Shown here one piece after another: positions 3,689-5,864 of a stretch of DNA of 5,864 bases. The translations under genes and the position numbers were made by a program. Source of the DNA: an uncultured Alphaproteobacteria bacterium (lineage in GTDB: Bacteria; Pseudomonadota; Alphaproteobacteria; Rs-D84). The notes below the pieces were generated by a model. The model worked only from the letters and a program-made list of their open reading frames with translations, did not search any database and was not told the origin of the DNA. Numbering within the stretch: the first letter of the stretch is position 1; each line of letters starts with the position of its first letter. Location of the stretch: assembly GCA_947304085.1 (NCBI GenBank), contig CAMZAC010000046.1, forward strand, positions 1 to 5,864, written 5' to 3'.

Positions 3689-5864
3689 TGTGTTTAATGT
3701 TTCTAATCCAAGATATATTTTGGATGCCTTGTGGGGTATGGTTGCAAAATATAGCCAAGATTTTTCCAAAGTATTAATTTTTTTACCAAGCAGACGCGCA
3801 GTACGAAGCGTTGAACGTATGTTTGTTGATAAAATTGGTCATGCGGTTGTTTTGCCAAATCTTGTGCCGCTTGGAACAGGAGTTGACGATTCAGAAGATG
3901 AAGATTTTTCATCTGGGATAATATCAAATCAAGAACGAGTGATTGTTTTATCTAAGCTGTTATCCGCAGATGCAAATATTAAAAACATTTCGACTGCATT
4001 ACCCATAGCACACGATTTTATTCGTATGCAAGATTATTTAGAAAACGAAGGTGTCAGTATTAATGATATAGATTGGGCAGAATTAATAGATGAAAAATAT
4101 GCAACACATTTTCAAAATAAAGCACGAATTTTGGATATTTTGAAACAATTACCAGATGATAGATTAACTGCAAGCGCAAAACGAAATGAAGATATTCGTT
4201 CATGGATAAATCAACTGGATAAATATGAGTTGGTTATTGTTTGTGGATCTACGGCATCTGTGCCAGCAACAGCAGATTTGATGGCAGCGATTGTTAAACG
4301 CGATAATGGCAGAATTATTTTGTCGGGTAAAATTTCTGGCAATACAGCAGATTTTGCGCTTGATACAAATCCATATAATGCAGAGTATAAATTTCTTGAA
4401 CGAATTGGTATATCGGTTGATGATGTCCAGACGATAAATGTTGGTGACGGTACATGTATGGATATTATGAATATTGCTTTTGGTAATTCCGGAATACACG
4501 TTGGTAATAAACTTGATAATTGTGTTTTGATAGAGTGTGCCAGAGAAAGTGAAGAGGCTGTTGCTGTTGGATTGATTGTCAACAAAGCAATAACCGAAAA
4601 CAAATCAGTTTTGGTTATTACACCAGATGCAGCTGGTAATCAAAGAGTTAAATCAGAGATGGCGCGTTTGAATATAAACGCAGATTTTTCAGCAGGTCTT
4701 TCTGGCAGTATGACAAAAGTTGGACGCGCAATATTAAATTTATTTGATTTTTGGATTGAAAATAATGAATCCGATTTTGAAAAGTTATATTCAGAGACGG
4801 GCTATAATTTATTTAATATGTTGGTTCGTTTTGTTGATGAAAATACCGAACAAATATTTCAACCAAATTTTAATACAGAAAATGAATCGGATATACCAAT
4901 TTGGATGGCAATTAAAAATATGTCTGATGTTTTGTGTGCAAATGGTATTATTTTAAATGTTTATGATGCGCGTGCATTTATAGCTGATGCGATTAGTTCA
5001 ATTTCAATCAGACCAAATGTTGTAGAAAATTGTCATGTATGTGTTTTAGGAACGATTGAATCACGTATGCAAACTGCAGATGTTATCATTTTGACAGGAT
5101 TGAATGAGGTTATGTTTCCGTCTGTTGGTTATGAAAACGCTTGGTTACCACGTGCGGTTGCAGACAAAATTGGCTTACCATCGCCGAATCGAAAAGTTTC
5201 TTTGATGGCATTAGACTTTATGAATTTATCATGTGGTAAAGAAGTATATTGGTTGCGCAGTAAACAATCTGGTGGTGTTTTGACCACAGAGTCAAGATTC
5301 TTGTCGCGTGTGCGTGTCGCAGTTGATGATATAATGCAAGGAAATGACATTTTAGATGTTGTACGTAAATACGATGATGTTGAACCAAATTTATTAGATT
5401 ATTCTGCGCCAACACCACCGATAGACAGATCAGACGTTTATGTGACAGAACTGGAATTGTTGATACATAATCCATATGCTTTTTATGCCAGACACATTTT
5501 AAAATTACGTCCAGTTGATGATTATTGGATTTTGCCGGATGCAAGAAATTTTGGTAATTTGGTTCATGAAACAATAGAAAACGCAAAAAATTTTGATGCG
5601 GAAGTTTTGATTCGTGAAATGGATTTACGCGCAAAGCAAGTTTTAAAAGATAATTCTGTGTTATTTTATTTTTGGCATAAAAGATTTTGTGAAATTGCAC
5701 CGTTTGTTGAAAACTATCTTAAATCAGGTGGGTGTAAAGAGGTTGTTGGTTCTGTAAATATTGCAGGGCGAAATGTTCGTGCGCGTGCAGATATAATTTG
5801 GGATGGGGTTGTAATGGATATAAAAACAGGTGTTGCATCAACTAAAAAACAATTGATAGATGGA
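3675..5864 (+). CDS. addB: Double-strand break repair protein AddB, 3' truncated
   Basis: AddB pairs with AddA in the helicase-nuclease that processes double-strand DNA ends for RecA recombination, the counterpart of RecBCD. The first 730 codons are present, uninterrupted; alphaproteobacterial AddB is usually near 1000 residues. The N-terminus has FLPSRRAVRSV (about 36-46) but no Walker A motif, as in the alphaproteobacterial type. Then come CARESEEAVAV (from 288), VITPD (314-318), LGTIESRMQTAD and LTGLNE (473-478), WLPRA (490-494) and NPYAFYARH (599-607). The C-terminal PD-(D/E)XK nuclease begins with GNLVHE (627-632) and has the putative catalytic residues D706 and DIK (715-717). No cysteine is seen in the NPYAFYARH segment, where the Bacillus iron-sulfur type has its first cluster ligand. 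The frame is uninterrupted to the window end; addA may follow beyond it. Confidence 0.93.
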   Translation, partial: MSNNNVFNVSNPRYILDALWGMVAKYSQDFSKVLIFLPSRRAVRSVERMFVDKIGHAVVLPNLVPLGTGVDDSEDEDFSSGIISNQERVIVLSKLLSADANIKNISTALPIAHDFIRMQDYLENEGVSINDIDWAELIDEKYATHFQNKARILDILKQLPDDRLTASAKRNEDIRSWINQLDKYELVIVCGSTASVPATADLMAAIVKRDNGRIILSGKISGNTADFALDTNPYNAEYKFLERIGISVDDVQTINVGDGTCMDIMNIAFGNSGIHVGNKLDNCVLIECARESEEAVAVGLIVNKAITENKSVLVITPDAAGNQRVKSEMARLNINADFSAGLSGSMTKVGRAILNLFDFWIENNESDFEKLYSETGYNLFNMLVRFVDENTEQIFQPNFNTENESDIPIWMAIKNMSDVLCANGIILNVYDARAFIADAISSISIRPNVVENCHVCVLGTIESRMQTADVIILTGLNEVMFPSVGYENAWLPRAVADKIGLPSPNRKVSLMALDFMNLSCGKEVYWLRSKQSGGVLTTESRFLSRVRVAVDDIMQGNDILDVVRKYDDVEPNLLDYSAPTPPIDRSDVYVTELELLIHNPYAFYARHILKLRPVDDYWILPDARNFGNLVHETIENAKNFDAEVLIREMDLRAKQVLKDNSVLFYFWHKRFCEIAPFVENYLKSGGCKEVVGSVNIAGRNVRARADIIWDGVVMDIKTGVASTKKQLIDG

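Noticed and set aside
3703..5700. Minus-strand and out-of-frame open frames within addB
   Set aside because: The plus-strand addB frame is continuous across this whole region with recognisable motifs, so these are shadows.
1..5864. Mobile element, CRISPR array or defence system
   Set aside because: No transposase, integrase, regularly spaced repeats or toxin-antitoxin-like pair was seen. The coding DNA is housekeeping genes in a tight arrangement.

Overview
The window is AT-rich bacterial DNA that reads as chromosome from an alphaproteobacterium. The strongest taxonomic hint is addB: it has the alphaproteobacterial form, with no Walker A motif at its N-terminus and an NPYAFYARH-type signature before the nuclease domain. 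The EngB G4 region and the back-to-back pairing of an LppC/LpoA-like lipoprotein gene with rsmI fit the same reading. The low GC suggests an uncultured or host-associated lineage, but that is inference.

Layout. Positions 1-425 hold no recognisable protein gene. This stretch does carry several hairpins, three intrinsic-terminator-like structures oriented for the minus strand, and one short open frame with protein-like composition. Positions 427-616 hold two minus-strand tRNA genes, transcribed in the order tRNA-Gly(UCC) then tRNA-Tyr(GUA). Both encode their CCA ends. A promoter with a perfect TATAAT lies upstream and a terminator follows. Positions 670-2307 (minus) encode a lipoprotein with a periplasmic-binding-protein type I fold, of the penicillin-binding-protein activator family. 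From 2346 to the window end, the plus strand carries rsmI (16S rRNA 2'-O-methyltransferase), engB (ribosome-assembly GTPase) and addB (recombinational repair nuclease subunit, cut by the window end).

The plus-strand genes look like one operon: rsmI and engB overlap by 4 bases (ATGA), and addB starts on a GTG inside the last 14 bases of engB. The lipoprotein gene and rsmI diverge from a gap of only 38 bp, with candidate promoters facing each other. Functionally the window combines tRNA supply, 30S modification (RsmI), 50S assembly (EngB), peptidoglycan-synthase activation (lipoprotein) and double-strand-break repair (AddB). I see no mobile element, CRISPR array or defence system. The least explained DNA is positions 73-425.
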